Shown: positions 1-8,415 of the stretch, in pieces
How positions within the stretch are numbered: the first letter of the stretch is position 1
How the letters are laid out: each line of letters starts with the position of its first letter
NCBI GenBank assembly: GCA_002285055.1
Contig: NQYJ01000003.1
Coordinates: 62,001-126,000 of the forward strand
Reading direction: 5' to 3'
DNA from: Candidatus Izimoplasma sp. ZiA1
GTDB taxonomy: Bacteria > Bacillota_I > Bacilli_A > Izemoplasmatales > Izemoplasmataceae
Length of the DNA: 64,000 nt
Translations under genes and position numbers: made by a program
Notes under the pieces: generated by a model
The model's database searches: none
What the model was told of the DNA's origin: nothing
The model's input: only the letters and a program-made list of their open reading frames with translations

Positions 1-2
1 TA

Positions 3-680
3 TCAATTTCGCTTGGATCCAGCTCGAAAACTAATGAATCATTAGATATGAAAAAAGTAATAAAAGATGCTGAGGATACAATGTATAAATCAAAACTCTA
101 TAAATCACCATCGATTAGGAGAAACTCTATTGATACAATTTTAGCAACATTGTATGAAAAAGATATCTATAGCGAATCACACTCGAAAAACGTATCGAAA
201 CTATCAACAGAAATTGCAAAAGTTTTAGGGATGTTAGATAAGGATATAAAAGAAGTGGAAACTGCAGGTTTACTTCATGATATAGGAAAAATTATTATTC
301 CAACCGATATTTTAAATAGTTCAAAAAAACTTACAAAAGAAGAATTTCAGAAAGTAAAATCACATCCAGAAATTGGGTATAGAATACTGAATGCAATCAG
401 AGATTTTAAAAGTATTTCATTAATTACTCTTTACCATCATGAAAGAATTGATGGATTAGGTTATCCAAAAGGTTTAAAGGGAGATGAAATCCCTGTTGCC
501 TCAAGAATCATTAGTGTTGCTGATGCATATGATGCAATGACAAATGAAAGAAAATACAAAAAACAAATGACAAAAGACGAAGCGATAGAGGAACTTAAAA
601 AAAACTCAGGAACTCAGTTTGATAAAAAAGTTGTGATTGCTTTATTAAAGTATTTACTGAAAACTAAAAGACAAGATTAA
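3..680 (+). CDS. GGDEF/HD-GYP cyclic-di-GMP turnover protein, C-terminal part
   Basis: The 5' end lies outside the window. The frame is open from base 3, and the residues before the first ATG (base 48) plus those just after it (SISLG, then DTMYKSKL) look like the end of a GGDEF domain. So ATG 48 is internal. An HD-GYP domain follows, about residues 35-205 counted from base 48. The metal dyad is in LLHDIGK, the GYP signature in HHERIDGLGYP, and a further ligand in SVADAYDAM. HD-GYP domains hydrolyse c-di-GMP; all hallmark residues are present, so this one is probably active. The state of the GGDEF catalytic loop cannot be seen. Confidence 0.92.
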   Translation, partial: SISLGSSSKTNESLDMKKVIKDAEDTMYKSKLYKSPSIRRNSIDTILATLYEKDIYSESHSKNVSKLSTEIAKVLGMLDKDIKEVETAGLLHDIGKIIIPTDILNSSKKLTKEEFQKVKSHPEIGYRILNAIRDFKSISLITLYHHERIDGLGYPKGLKGDEIPVASRIISVADAYDAMTNERKYKKQMTKDEAIEELKKNSGTQFDKKVVIALLKYLLKTKRQD

Positions 681-700
681 TATCTTGTCTTTTATAATTT
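666..700 (+). terminator. Intrinsic terminator after the HD-GYP gene
   Basis: A 12-bp perfect stem (AAAAGACAAGAT/ATCTTGTCTTTT) with a 4-base loop overlaps the stop codon and is followed by a T/A-rich tail. Confidence 0.85.
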
Positions 701-818
701 TATATAAAAGTTTATAATACTAACAATATCATTTTTATGTAACATAGGTTACAATATTTATAACTTATTTATAGTATTATATAAATAGTGAAAATAACTT
801 TAAAAAAAGGGTGATAAC

Positions 819-1778
819 ATGAAAAAAATTACTATATTAATGCTTTCTCTTTTTATATTTACCTCATTAGTAGGGTGTAAAAATAATGAGGAAAAAAAAG
901 AACTAAGAATTATTGTTCCACTTGGTTCTCCTGCATTAGCACAAACTTACAATGAAAGTACTCTTGAATCTATAGGAGATAACATTAGTTATACTATTGA
1001 TGTTATTGTAGGTTCTGACCCTCTTGTTGCAGCATTTGGGAGTGGTAGTCACGATATTATATATGCTCCGACTAATTTAGGAGCTAAGTTAATTTCTTCT
1101 GGATTAGACTATAAGTTCGCCGCAACTGTTGTATTTGGGAATTTATATCTTGCAACTGGAACTGGAATTGAATTAACAATGGAATCTTTAGATGGTAAAA
1201 ATATTACAGTTTTTGGGCAGAATGCAACTCCTGAAATAATTCTAAATACAATTATAAACGAGTATGTTTACGATGTTCAACCGACATTTACTTATGTTGA
1301 TAGCGCTAGCCAGGCATTGGCTGATTTAATTACTGATAATAACAAAATTGTTCTATTAGCTGAACCGATGTTAAGTGTTGCTAGCTTACCAACAAACGTC
1401 GCAAATATTACCTCATTATCTTTACAAGATGAATGGGGGAAAATGACAGAATCAACATCATATCCTCAAGCAGGGATTTTTGTAAAAAGCTCGCTTGATA
1501 AGGATATAGTAGATAGCTATTTAAGCAAAATTGAGGAATCAGTTAATTACGCATCAACTAATACAGATGAGCTGGCACAATTAGCGGTAGATCTAGAGTA
1601 CGGTTTTCCTTTACAAGTTTTAAAGGGAGCAATACCAAGAAGTGGTTTAATGTTTATGAGTGCATTAGATTCAAAAACTGCAATTGAACTTTACTTTACA
1701 GAAATAATGGAAATTAATAGTAATCTTATTGGTGGAAGTTTGCCAGACACTAATTTTTACTATCAACCAAATGACTAA
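819..1778 (+). CDS. ABC transporter substrate-binding lipoprotein, NMT1/SsuA-like
   Basis: A 319-residue lipoprotein with a signal peptide ending in the lipobox LVGC (Cys about residue 20). The body resembles type-2 periplasmic binding proteins of the nitrate/taurine/thiamine-precursor class (NMT1/SsuA/ThiY); the ligand cannot be named. The ATG follows AAAAAAGGGTGATAAC. Its end overlaps the start of a permease by 8 bases (ATGACTAA), so the two are translationally coupled. No ATPase gene is adjacent; a separately encoded or shared ATPase is needed. Confidence 0.8.
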   Translation: MKKITILMLSLFIFTSLVGCKNNEEKKELRIIVPLGSPALAQTYNESTLESIGDNISYTIDVIVGSDPLVAAFGSGSHDIIYAPTNLGAKLISSGLDYKFAATVVFGNLYLATGTGIELTMESLDGKNITVFGQNATPEIILNTIINEYVYDVQPTFTYVDSASQALADLITDNNKIVLLAEPMLSVASLPTNVANITSLSLQDEWGKMTESTSYPQAGIFVKSSLDKDIVDSYLSKIEESVNYASTNTDELAQLAVDLEYGFPLQVLKGAIPRSGLMFMSALDSKTAIELYFTEIMEINSNLIGGSLPDTNFYYQPND

Positions 1779-2529
1779 AAAGAAAAATATTTATATTAGC
1801 CATTCACTTTCAACTCTATCTGTATTTATTTTAATATTAATATGGCAACTTTACTCAATAAAAATAAATAACTCTATAATTATGCCACAACCATTTGATG
1901 TTTTAGAAACACTATGGGAACTACTGATTTCCTTAAAAACATATTCAATTATACTAGCTACATTTAAAAGATTATTCATAACAATTGGTATATCAACATT
2001 ATTAGGGTTATCCCTTGGTTTAATTAGTGGTATGCATTATCAACTTGAAGCATTCTTAAAACCGATAGTTGTTTCATTAAGAACATTACCTGTAATTTCA
2101 ATTATTGTAATTGTATTAATTTTATATGGGAATGTTTTTAGTCTTTATATAATTACGTTTTTATTGCTTTTTCCAATAATCTATCAAGCAGAACTTGATG
2201 GTGTTAAACATATTGATCCATTGTTAATTAGTGTTCTAAAACTTGAATGTAATCGTTGTTCACCAAGAGGAATTAGAATGGTTTATTTACCATTATCATT
2301 ACCGTTCTTAAGAACAGGGATAATACAATCTGCAGGTTTAGGTATAAAAATTCTTGTTGTTGCTGAATATATTTCTCAAGCAAAAGTATCAATCGGCAGG
2401 GAAATATATTTAGGTAGAATTAACCTTGAGTATAATTTGGTGTTTGCATGGAGTATTATTCTAATCATTGTAGTTTTATTAGTTGAACATTTAGTAGAAA
2501 AATATCTAATAACAACATATAAAAATTAA
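1771..2529 (+). CDS. ABC transporter permease, SsuC/TauC-like
   Basis: About 252 residues with some six hydrophobic segments, of the binding-protein-dependent permease type (BPD_transp_1). I chose ATG 1771, within the end of the preceding binding-protein gene. A TTG at 1729 keeps the frame open but would overlap that gene by 50 bases. The cytoplasmic loop that contacts the ATPase is weakly conserved: ECNRCSPRGIRMVYLPLSLP stands where EAA...G......LP is expected. It probably forms the channel for the coupled lipoprotein. The operon ends at a terminator with no ATPase gene, which is unusual. Confidence 0.8.
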   Translation: MTKKKNIYISHSLSTLSVFILILIWQLYSIKINNSIIMPQPFDVLETLWELLISLKTYSIILATFKRLFITIGISTLLGLSLGLISGMHYQLEAFLKPIVVSLRTLPVISIIVIVLILYGNVFSLYIITFLLLFPIIYQAELDGVKHIDPLLISVLKLECNRCSPRGIRMVYLPLSLPFLRTGIIQSAGLGIKILVVAEYISQAKVSIGREIYLGRINLEYNLVFAWSIILIIVVLLVEHLVEKYLITTYKN

Positions 2530-2553
2530 GTTGGCTCAGTGCTAACTTTTTTG
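2528..2553 (+). terminator. Intrinsic terminator after the permease gene
   Basis: Stem AAGTTGGC/GCTAACTT (8 bp, one G-U) with loop TCAGT, followed by a T run. Confidence 0.8.
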
Positions 2554-2597
2554 ATTAAATCTTTTTATTTGATATAATAAAGTTTGGAGATGATATA

Positions 2598-3722
2598 ATG
2601 AAAAAATTACTTATTTTGTTTTTAACCGCAATAGCTAGTTTTTCATTAGCTGGATGTAAGAAAGAAAAAGAAAACATATTGATTGGTTTTAGCGCTACTT
2701 TAACAGGGACTTATTCTGAGGTTGGTGTTAGTGAAATGTATGGTGTTGAATTTGCCATTCATCTAATAAATGAGAACGGTGGAGTAAATGGTAGACAACT
2801 TGAATTAATAGTGAAAGATGATTTGTTTGATGAAACAACAGCTATTGAAAATGATAACGAACTTATCGATAAAGGCGTAGTTGCAATTATTGGCCATTCA
2901 CTTTCTCAACTTGGTGTTTCTACTGTACAAAATATTAATGAGAAGGATAAATTAATGATTTCTCCTTCTATTGGTACTGATGCATTAACCGGTTACAATG
3001 ATTACTTTTTCAGAGTTGTTCCAACAGCTTATGATGAAGGAGCATTAATCACTTCTATGGCTTTAAGTGAAGCTGGAAGCAAGGCTTTATTTATTTATGA
3101 CAATGATAATTTCGCTTTGACAGGAAATCACAAAAGGGCATTTGATGATTATGTAAATGAGAACTTTGAGTATCAACCAAATAGTTATGGATTTGACAAC
3201 GGAATTGATAGTGCAGATTATGACAATATTAAAACTTTGGTTATAGATAATAATATCAATACACTTGTAGTTGCGGCTAATAGTCTAAATGCTGGCAATC
3301 TCTCATTTTTATTAGAACAATTAACAACTAATAAATTAAATATTCATTTCACTTCTTGGGCATCATCACAGGATTTACCAACTAGAATTTCATCTATAGT
3401 TCATAATTATTATAGTTACAGCTTCTTTAATCAGTTTGATGTATCTGAAACTTTTTCTGGTTATAATAATTTGTTTTTTGAAAGATATGGAAGAAACTTA
3501 GATATGATGAGTATTTTTGGAATCGACACTGTTAATGCTTTATATCATGCTTTAGAAAGTTCACAAAGTTTTGATTCAAATGATTTAAAACAGACTTTAT
3601 TAGGTGCATTTAACTATGATAGTGTTCAAGGTTCATTTTCATTTGATGAAAACGGAGATGTTTTAAGAGCTATCTACCAGTTTGAAATAATTGATAATAC
3701 ATATTTCCTTATAGATAATTAG
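2598..3722 (+). CDS. Branched-chain amino-acid type substrate-binding lipoprotein (LivJ-like)
   Basis: A 374-residue lipoprotein with lipobox LAGC (Cys about residue 20). The mature part matches the type-1 binding-protein fold (Peripla_BP_6): it opens with ILIGFSATLTGTYSEVGVS, then EFAIHLINENGGVNGRQLEL, both typical of LivJ/amide-binding proteins. Ligands of the family are branched-chain amino acids, amides or urea; the ligand here is unknown. The start follows TTTGGAGATGATATA. No livHMGF genes adjoin it, so it is another orphan receptor. Confidence 0.85.
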   Translation: MKKLLILFLTAIASFSLAGCKKEKENILIGFSATLTGTYSEVGVSEMYGVEFAIHLINENGGVNGRQLELIVKDDLFDETTAIENDNELIDKGVVAIIGHSLSQLGVSTVQNINEKDKLMISPSIGTDALTGYNDYFFRVVPTAYDEGALITSMALSEAGSKALFIYDNDNFALTGNHKRAFDDYVNENFEYQPNSYGFDNGIDSADYDNIKTLVIDNNINTLVVAANSLNAGNLSFLLEQLTTNKLNIHFTSWASSQDLPTRISSIVHNYYSYSFFNQFDVSETFSGYNNLFFERYGRNLDMMSIFGIDTVNALYHALESSQSFDSNDLKQTLLGAFNYDSVQGSFSFDENGDVLRAIYQFEIIDNTYFLIDN

Positions 3723-3762
3723 TGAATAAGATATTAGATTTATACAAAGCAGAGGTGATTAC

Positions 3763-4638
3763 ATGGAATTTGTAAACGCAAAAACAATTATTCAAACAGT
3801 AAAGGGTAATCACTCTTGGTTTGGGGCGTCTTATAATATGAATATATATCGAGGTTGTAATCAAGGTTGTATTTATTGTGATTCTAGAAGTAGTTGTTAT
3901 CAAGTTAATAATTTTGATACAATAAAAGTTAAAAAAAATGCCCCCTTTATAATTGAAAATGAACTTAGTAGAAAACAAAAGACGGGAATAATATCAATGG
4001 GAAGTATGAGCGATCCATATAACGAATGTGAAACCGAATTACTATATACGAGAAAAGCATTAGGATCAGTTCTAAAATATAATTTTGGAGTATTCATTAT
4101 TACAAAAAACATACTAGTTTTAAGAGACATTGAAATACTTAAAGAGATAAATAAAAAGAATGTAGTTAACGTCGCAATAACAATTACAACAGCCAATGAT
4201 ACACTTCAATCAAGAATCGAAAGGAATGTATCAAGTACATCCTCAAGGTTTAATGCATTAAGAGAACTTTCAGAAGCAGGATTATTTACAGGAATATTAT
4301 TAATGCCTTTATTGCCTTTCATAAATGATACAGAAGAAAATATAGTTTCGATTATAGAAATGGCTCATAAGGCTAACGTTAAGTATATATATCCTAGTTT
4401 TGGTGTTACATTAAGAGATAATCAAAGAGATTACTTTTTTGAAAAGATAGGACCAAGTTTAATGGAAAAGTACATAAGCGAATTTAAGGATAGTTATATG
4501 TGTACAAGCACTAATCATAAAGAACTTAAGTCAATCTTTATAAGCAAGTGCAAGGAGTATGGAATTCTTTATAACATGAAGGATATCATCGAGGAATCAA
4601 AAAAATATATAAATGAGGAACAACTTAGTTTGTTTTAG
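3763..4638 (+). CDS. Radical SAM protein, spore-photoproduct-lyase-like (Rv2578c/PA0069 type)
   Basis: A 291-residue radical SAM enzyme. The cluster motif is Cys32-x3-Cys36-x2-Cys39 (in YRGCNQGCIYCD), which would bind a 4Fe-4S cluster and S-adenosylmethionine. GSMSDPYNECE and the later LLMPLLPFINDTEENI are typical of the SPL-like Rv2578c family, whose substrate is not established. No sporulation genes are nearby, so photoproduct repair should not be assumed. The start follows GCAGAGGTGATTAC. It is a single-gene unit closed by a strong terminator. Confidence 0.85.
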   Translation: MEFVNAKTIIQTVKGNHSWFGASYNMNIYRGCNQGCIYCDSRSSCYQVNNFDTIKVKKNAPFIIENELSRKQKTGIISMGSMSDPYNECETELLYTRKALGSVLKYNFGVFIITKNILVLRDIEILKEINKKNVVNVAITITTANDTLQSRIERNVSSTSSRFNALRELSEAGLFTGILLMPLLPFINDTEENIVSIIEMAHKANVKYIYPSFGVTLRDNQRDYFFEKIGPSLMEKYISEFKDSYMCTSTNHKELKSIFISKCKEYGILYNMKDIIEESKKYINEEQLSLF

Positions 4639-4642
4639 AAAG

Positions 4643-4672
4643 AAAAAACACTTTAAAATAAGTGTTTTTTTT
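4643..4672 (+). terminator. Intrinsic terminator after the radical SAM gene
   Basis: Stem AAAAAACACTT/AAGTGTTTTTT with loop TAAAAT and a T run. Confidence 0.88.
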
Positions 4673-4712
4673 GATATTATCAATGTAGAGTGATTTTCTT
4701 CAGGAGGATATT

Positions 4713-5447
4713 ATGAACTTGCTAAGTGCACCTATGTTTGGAACAAAGCATTTACTAGGAGTATTAATTGTTCTAGTAGCAGTAATAATAATTTTATATG
4801 TTTTTAAGAAATTAGATTTATACAAAAAAGATAAACAACTTAGAGTAATAATAGGCTTTACTGTATTATTTTATTTATTAGAGTTTTTAAAACTTGGAGT
4901 TACTATGTATCCGACATGGGATTTTCCAATGTACCATTTACCATTTCATTTATGTAGTTTACCAATATATTTGTTTCCTTTATTGATATTTGTTCCCTCA
5001 AATTCTAGATTAAGAGAGTATATTAGTGCCACTGCATATGCGACAATTATGTTTGCTGCAGTTTTAGCATTTGCATATCCCTCAAATATTTTAGGGGGCA
5101 GTGAAACTTGGTTTCCTTTAAAGGACAATGTATTACCTCTAATTAGTTTTACATATCATGGTTTAATGATTTTATCATCTTTATATCTGATAAAATCTAG
5201 ATTATTTATTCCTTCAAAAGATTCCTATATAAAAGCAACTGTTGTTACATTTCTTTTTGGAGTAATTGGAATTATTGTTAATTATTGGTTAGATAAAGAC
5301 TTTATGTTGCTTACAAAAGGAAATGGTAGTCCATTACAATTTCTAATTGAAACTTCACAAATTTTGTATACAACAAGTATGATTGTTATCGGGTTGGTAT
5401 TAATTGTATTAACCATTTTTATTTCTATTAAGCTTATAAAAAAATAA
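4713..5447 (+). CDS. YwaF-like (TIGR02206-type) integral membrane protein
   Basis: 244 residues with about seven membrane helices. The hallmark is a charged/histidine motif in the third segment (HLPFHLCSLPIYLFPLL), which resembles the YwaF/TIGR02206 family of unknown function. The start follows CAGGAGGATATT. It is monocistronic between two terminators. A second family member lies at 48695-49402 on the other strand. No function is assigned. Confidence 0.75.
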   Translation: MNLLSAPMFGTKHLLGVLIVLVAVIIILYVFKKLDLYKKDKQLRVIIGFTVLFYLLEFLKLGVTMYPTWDFPMYHLPFHLCSLPIYLFPLLIFVPSNSRLREYISATAYATIMFAAVLAFAYPSNILGGSETWFPLKDNVLPLISFTYHGLMILSSLYLIKSRLFIPSKDSYIKATVVTFLFGVIGIIVNYWLDKDFMLLTKGNGSPLQFLIETSQILYTTSMIVIGLVLIVLTIFISIKLIKK

Positions 5448-5475
5448 CACTGTCATTATTTTGACAGTGTTTTTA
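5446..5475. terminator. Bidirectional intrinsic terminator
   Basis: Stem AACACTGTCA/TGACAGTGTT with a 6-base loop; A-rich on the left and T-rich on the right, so it can serve both converging genes. The stop codon of the minus-strand HAAS gene lies in it. Confidence 0.85.
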
Positions 5476-6439
5476 ATTCCTCTAAATCAGGTATTTGTAT
5501 CATTATTTTTGCATATTTAATGATACCACCAATAATTGTACCGATACCACCAATATACATCCCAACTATAAACATGTTATTAATGAAACCTAAATCATAT
5601 ATTTCAAGACTACTTACATCAATAATATCAAGGCTAGCAATCAAAATTATTACTACTCCAGAAAATATCATTTGAATAAGCTCTAAGGTGATAAATATCA
5701 GATTTTTTCTTCGATTGTAAAGGTAAAAGAGATGAATAACTATGTTAAATAATATACTAATATTTAGGAAAGGTAAAATCTTTTGAAAGTTATCATTTAG
5801 TAAAGGAACGCTTGAACTATCAAAATAAATCGCTATGACATGACTTTGAATATTTATTATATAAATAAATATTAAACCTCCTATTACTGTGATGATGCTT
5901 TCAAACAATGAAACCTTTAGTTTTTTTGGTGGTTTTTTTGGTAAAAGTTTAGGATTGAAATCACCTAAATGTGATGTTAGTTCAGTTGTCAAATATTTGC
6001 TTGTTATGATAAAAGCTAAAAAAACTGATCCAAAGCTTATTAGTAAAGCGTTAATTATTGAAGGAATTAATAGTAAAATCTCCTCAAATAATCCAGCAGT
6101 TGAGTAAGTTGTGTCTGAAAAAACAAGGCTCACTGTTTTTGATATAATTAGTACTATTGGTAAGACTATTGATATTATCTTCATTATAGTAAGCATTATA
6201 GGTGATAAATCTCTTCTTATTAGAGGTGTATCACTTCTGTAACTATAAGCTACATCAATTGGGTGTCCAGATTCTTTAATTACTTTTAACTGTGCCTCAT
6301 CTTTATTGAAACCTTGTTCTACTAAGTGATCAATTTGATCTAGTAATGAACTTTTTAACTCGTTAATTATTTCCTCACGTTCTTTTCTTGGTAAGTTTTT
6401 TTCTATTTGATATAAATATCTATTTAGTAAATCCATCAT
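5456..6439 (-). CDS. HAAS-domain (DUF1700-like) membrane protein
   Basis: 327 residues. The first about 70 residues are a soluble helical domain (ERYLYQIEKNLPRKER-like start, EIINELKSSLLDQ, then GHPIDVAYSYR) of the HAAS/DUF1700 type found next to PadR regulators. Some seven hydrophobic helices follow. It is the second gene of a PadR operon: its first ATG overlaps the padR stop as ATGA. A second ATG follows directly, with better spacing from GGAGGT, so the true start may be 3 bases later. Such membrane proteins are usually controlled by their PadR partner; the biochemical role is unknown. Confidence 0.75.
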   Translation of the reverse strand: MMDLLNRYLYQIEKNLPRKEREEIINELKSSLLDQIDHLVEQGFNKDEAQLKVIKESGHPIDVAYSYRSDTPLIRRDLSPIMLTIMKIISIVLPIVLIISKTVSLVFSDTTYSTAGLFEEILLLIPSIINALLISFGSVFLAFIITSKYLTTELTSHLGDFNPKLLPKKPPKKLKVSLFESIITVIGGLIFIYIINIQSHVIAIYFDSSSVPLLNDNFQKILPFLNISILFNIVIHLFYLYNRRKNLIFITLELIQMIFSGVVIILIASLDIIDVSSLEIYDLGFINNMFIVGMYIGGIGTIIGGIIKYAKIMIQIPDLEELKTLSK

Positions 6440-6786
6440 TTGACCTCCTTAATTAGTTTTGTCATTATAAAATGGTTATTTAAGTATTCGATTTTGAGCT
6501 TCTCATATACTTCAATCCCAAGAGCACTAAGGGAGTAATATTTTCTTGGTCTTGGCTCTATAATCTCCCATGTTGAATCTAGCAAACCTTGTTTATCTAA
6601 TCTTCTTAATAAAGGATATAATGTGTTTTGATCAATTTTTAATCCAATATCATTTAAAGTGGTTACTAAACTATAGCCATAATGTTTATTATTAAGTTGT
6701 GATAACACAGATAAGACCAATGTACCTTTTCTTAGTTCTAAACGCATATTTTTCATTATATTTTCAATCTCATTGATTTCATGCAT
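6436..6786 (-). CDS. PadR-family transcriptional regulator
   Basis: 116 residues, the usual PadR size: an N-terminal winged helix (GTLVLSVLSQLNNKHYGYSLV, then NTLYPLLRRLDKQGLL, then PRPRKYYSLSALG) and a short C-terminal dimerisation helix. It is first in a two-gene operon with the HAAS membrane protein, overlapping it by 4 bases. A consensus promoter with a perfect inverted repeat lies directly upstream, so autorepression is likely. The inducer is unknown. Confidence 0.92.
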   Translation of the reverse strand: MHEINEIENIMKNMRLELRKGTLVLSVLSQLNNKHYGYSLVTTLNDIGLKIDQNTLYPLLRRLDKQGLLDSTWEIIEPRPRKYYSLSALGIEVYEKLKIEYLNNHFIMTKLIKEVK

Positions 6787-6803
6787 ATAATCACCTCGAA
6801 TTT

Positions 6804-6833
6804 ATTATACTGTATACCATACACTATTGTCAA
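6804..6833 (-). promoter_or_regulatory. Sigma-A promoter and candidate PadR operator
   Basis: Read on the minus strand: -35 TTGACA (6833-6828), 18-base spacer, -10 TATAAT (6809-6804). Within the spacer the perfect inverted repeat TGTAT-ACC-ATACA (6811-6823) abuts the -10. The position would block RNA polymerase, so it is a good candidate for autoregulation. Confidence 0.8.
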
Positions 6834-6845
6834 ATAAAAACTATT

Positions 6846-6877
6846 GTAAAATAAAAAGCCTTCATTATTGAAGGCTT
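6846..6877 (-). terminator. Intrinsic terminator after the GNAT gene
   Basis: Minus-strand stem AAGCCTTCA/TGAAGGCTT with loop ATAA, followed by TTTTATTTT. Confidence 0.85.
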
Positions 6878-7154
6878 AATTTTGATATAATATATCACTG
6901 TACTCGTCGTTATTTTCAAGTTTTGCTACTGCGTATGAGCAAACAGGAATAATTTTAAAGTTATTCTCTCTTGCAAACTCAACAACAGTATTCAGTAATT
7001 TCTTGGCAATAGATTGTCCTCTTAGTTCTGGACTTACTATTGTATGATCTATCACAATAACATCATCTTTTTCAAAAAAATAGGTAATCTTTGCTACTGT
7101 CTTATCATTACTATCAATATGAAACATATTACCTGTCTTAATTATATCTGTCAT
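6876..7154 (-). CDS. Small GNAT-type N-acetyltransferase
   Basis: 92 residues from ATG 7154, chosen because AGGAGTGATAAT precedes it; an upstream in-frame extension to 7205 has no ribosome site. It resembles the minimal YjdJ/Gtn1-type acetyltransferases (Acetyltransf_CG): the acetyl-CoA loop is VSPELRGQSIAKKLL, followed by the terminal helix FARENNFKIIPVCSYA. These act on unknown amines. Monocistronic. Confidence 0.85.
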   Translation of the reverse strand: MTDIIKTGNMFHIDSNDKTVAKITYFFEKDDVIVIDHTIVSPELRGQSIAKKLLNTVVEFARENNFKIIPVCSYAVAKLENNDEYSDILYQN

Positions 7155-7320
7155 ATTATCACTCCTATTCACTGTAATTATACTAAATAAGCTATAATAA
7201 GGCAATTCTAAGACATCTAAAATTTAGAGTGCAAAACGGTAGTTAAATAAAAATAGTGGTGTTATAATGATTTTATAATATTAAATAATATTAAATAATA
7301 AAATTGTGAAGGTGAATAAT

Positions 7321-7647
7321 ATGTTAAAAGAGTTAAATCAAAATGAGACAGTACAAGATTATTTGGAAGATGGAAAAATAGCTGTTGTAAAATTTGCAAC
7401 TACAACATGCCCGCCTTGTAAAATGTTAAAACCAATATTTGAGAATCTATCTAATGACAAGGATCTAAATGATGTTGTATTTATTGCTGCTGATGCTAAT
7501 GAGCATCCACAAGCTCATCAATATCAAGTTTCAAGCGTTCCAACGTTGTTATTCTTTAAAGGAAAAGAAATAATGGGACAAAATGTTGGGTTTGTTCCTG
7601 AACAACCATTAAAAGATTTTCTTGTTAAACAAAGAGCTGAACTATAA
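7321..7647 (+). CDS. Thioredoxin-family protein with CPPC active site
   Basis: 108 residues, thioredoxin length. ATG 7321 follows GAAGGTGAATAAT; the in-frame GTG at 7306 lies ahead of that ribosome site and is unlikely. The redox motif is CPPC (residues 30-33) in place of the common CGPC, and the cis-proline loop is SSVPTLLFF. It has no signal peptide and is cytosolic. The proline in position two of the motif should alter redox potential; substrate proteins are unknown. A TATAAT at 7263-7268 may be its -10. Confidence 0.9.
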   Translation: MLKELNQNETVQDYLEDGKIAVVKFATTTCPPCKMLKPIFENLSNDKDLNDVVFIAADANEHPQAHQYQVSSVPTLLFFKGKEIMGQNVGFVPEQPLKDFLVKQRAEL

Positions 7648-7673
7648 AAAATGCACAAAAGTGCATTTTTTTA
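7646..7673 (+). terminator. Intrinsic terminator after the thioredoxin gene
   Basis: Stem AAAAAATGCAC/GTGCATTTTTT with loop AAAA. Confidence 0.88.
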
Positions 7674-7731
7674 TTACTGATTTTTGATATATAGTGTTAA
7701 AATATTTACAAAGTAAAAAGAAGGTGTATAC

Positions 7732-8406
7732 ATGGTTGGTGTTTTAGTAAATGTGTTTGCTATTATTTTTGGGTCATTATTAGGACTATTGCTTAGAAAA
7801 GGAATTAGCGATAGGTACAAAAATATTGTGATGCAAGCAATAGGTCTAAGTGTTTTAGTTATTGGTATTTTTGGTGCTATTAAAACTGAAGAAATTATCC
7901 TATTAGTTATTAGCTTAGTTTTAGGAGGATTAATTGGAACGTTTTTAATGATTGAAAAAAACTTGGAAAAACTTGGGGATTCTTTAGAATCAAAATTCAA
8001 GAATAGTAATGCACAGTTTTCAAAAGGTTTTGTAATGGCTTCTTTAGTATATTGTGTTGGTGCGATGGCTATAGTTGGTTCAATTGAAGCAGGAGTTAAT
8101 GGGAATAATGAAGTTCTTTTTACAAAAGCTATTTTAGATGGTGTTACTGCAGTCTTTTTCACAGCTAGTTTAGGATATGGTGTTTTGTTTTCAAGTATTC
8201 CTGTTTTTATTTATCAAGGAAGTATAACTGTTTTTGGTATTTATATAAAAGACTACTTAAATGATAGTATGATAAATGAGGTTTCTGCAGTTGGAAGTGT
8301 ACTAATTCTTGGAATTGGTTTGTCGATGTTGGAAATTAAAAAGGTAAATGTTGGAGATTTACTTCCAGCTGTTTTAATTCCTATAGTTTATTTTTTATTG
8401 ATATGA
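7732..8406 (+). CDS. DUF554 (YdfK-like) membrane protein
   Basis: 224 residues with about seven membrane segments. The glycine-rich pattern (GVLVNVFAIIFGSLLGLLL, then GALKTEE-like loop, FVMASLVYCVGAMAIVGSIE and a C-terminal GIGLSMLEIKK) is that of DUF554/YdfK proteins, possibly transporters, function unproven. The stop is TGA. It leads a compact set: a Nudix gene starts 9 bases later and a SnoaL-like gene overlaps that. Confidence 0.85.
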   Translation: MVGVLVNVFAIIFGSLLGLLLRKGISDRYKNIVMQAIGLSVLVIGIFGAIKTEEIILLVISLVLGGLIGTFLMIEKNLEKLGDSLESKFKNSNAQFSKGFVMASLVYCVGAMAIVGSIEAGVNGNNEVLFTKAILDGVTAVFFTASLGYGVLFSSIPVFIYQGSITVFGIYIKDYLNDSMINEVSAVGSVLILGIGLSMLEIKKVNVGDLLPAVLIPIVYFLLI

Positions 8407-8415
8407 GGTTAAATT

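Noticed and set aside
3763-4638. Spore photoproduct lyase
   Set aside because: The Cys motif and later segments fit the Rv2578c/PA0069-like group better, and no sporulation gene is nearby.
7277-7300. Tandem 10-base repeat (ATTAAATAAT type) before the thioredoxin gene
   Set aside because: Only about two copies of A/T-only sequence; expected by chance at this base composition.
7674-8162. A 162-codon open frame on the minus strand
   Set aside because: Antisense to the DUF554 gene, which has a clear family match; no ribosome site or promoter is seen.
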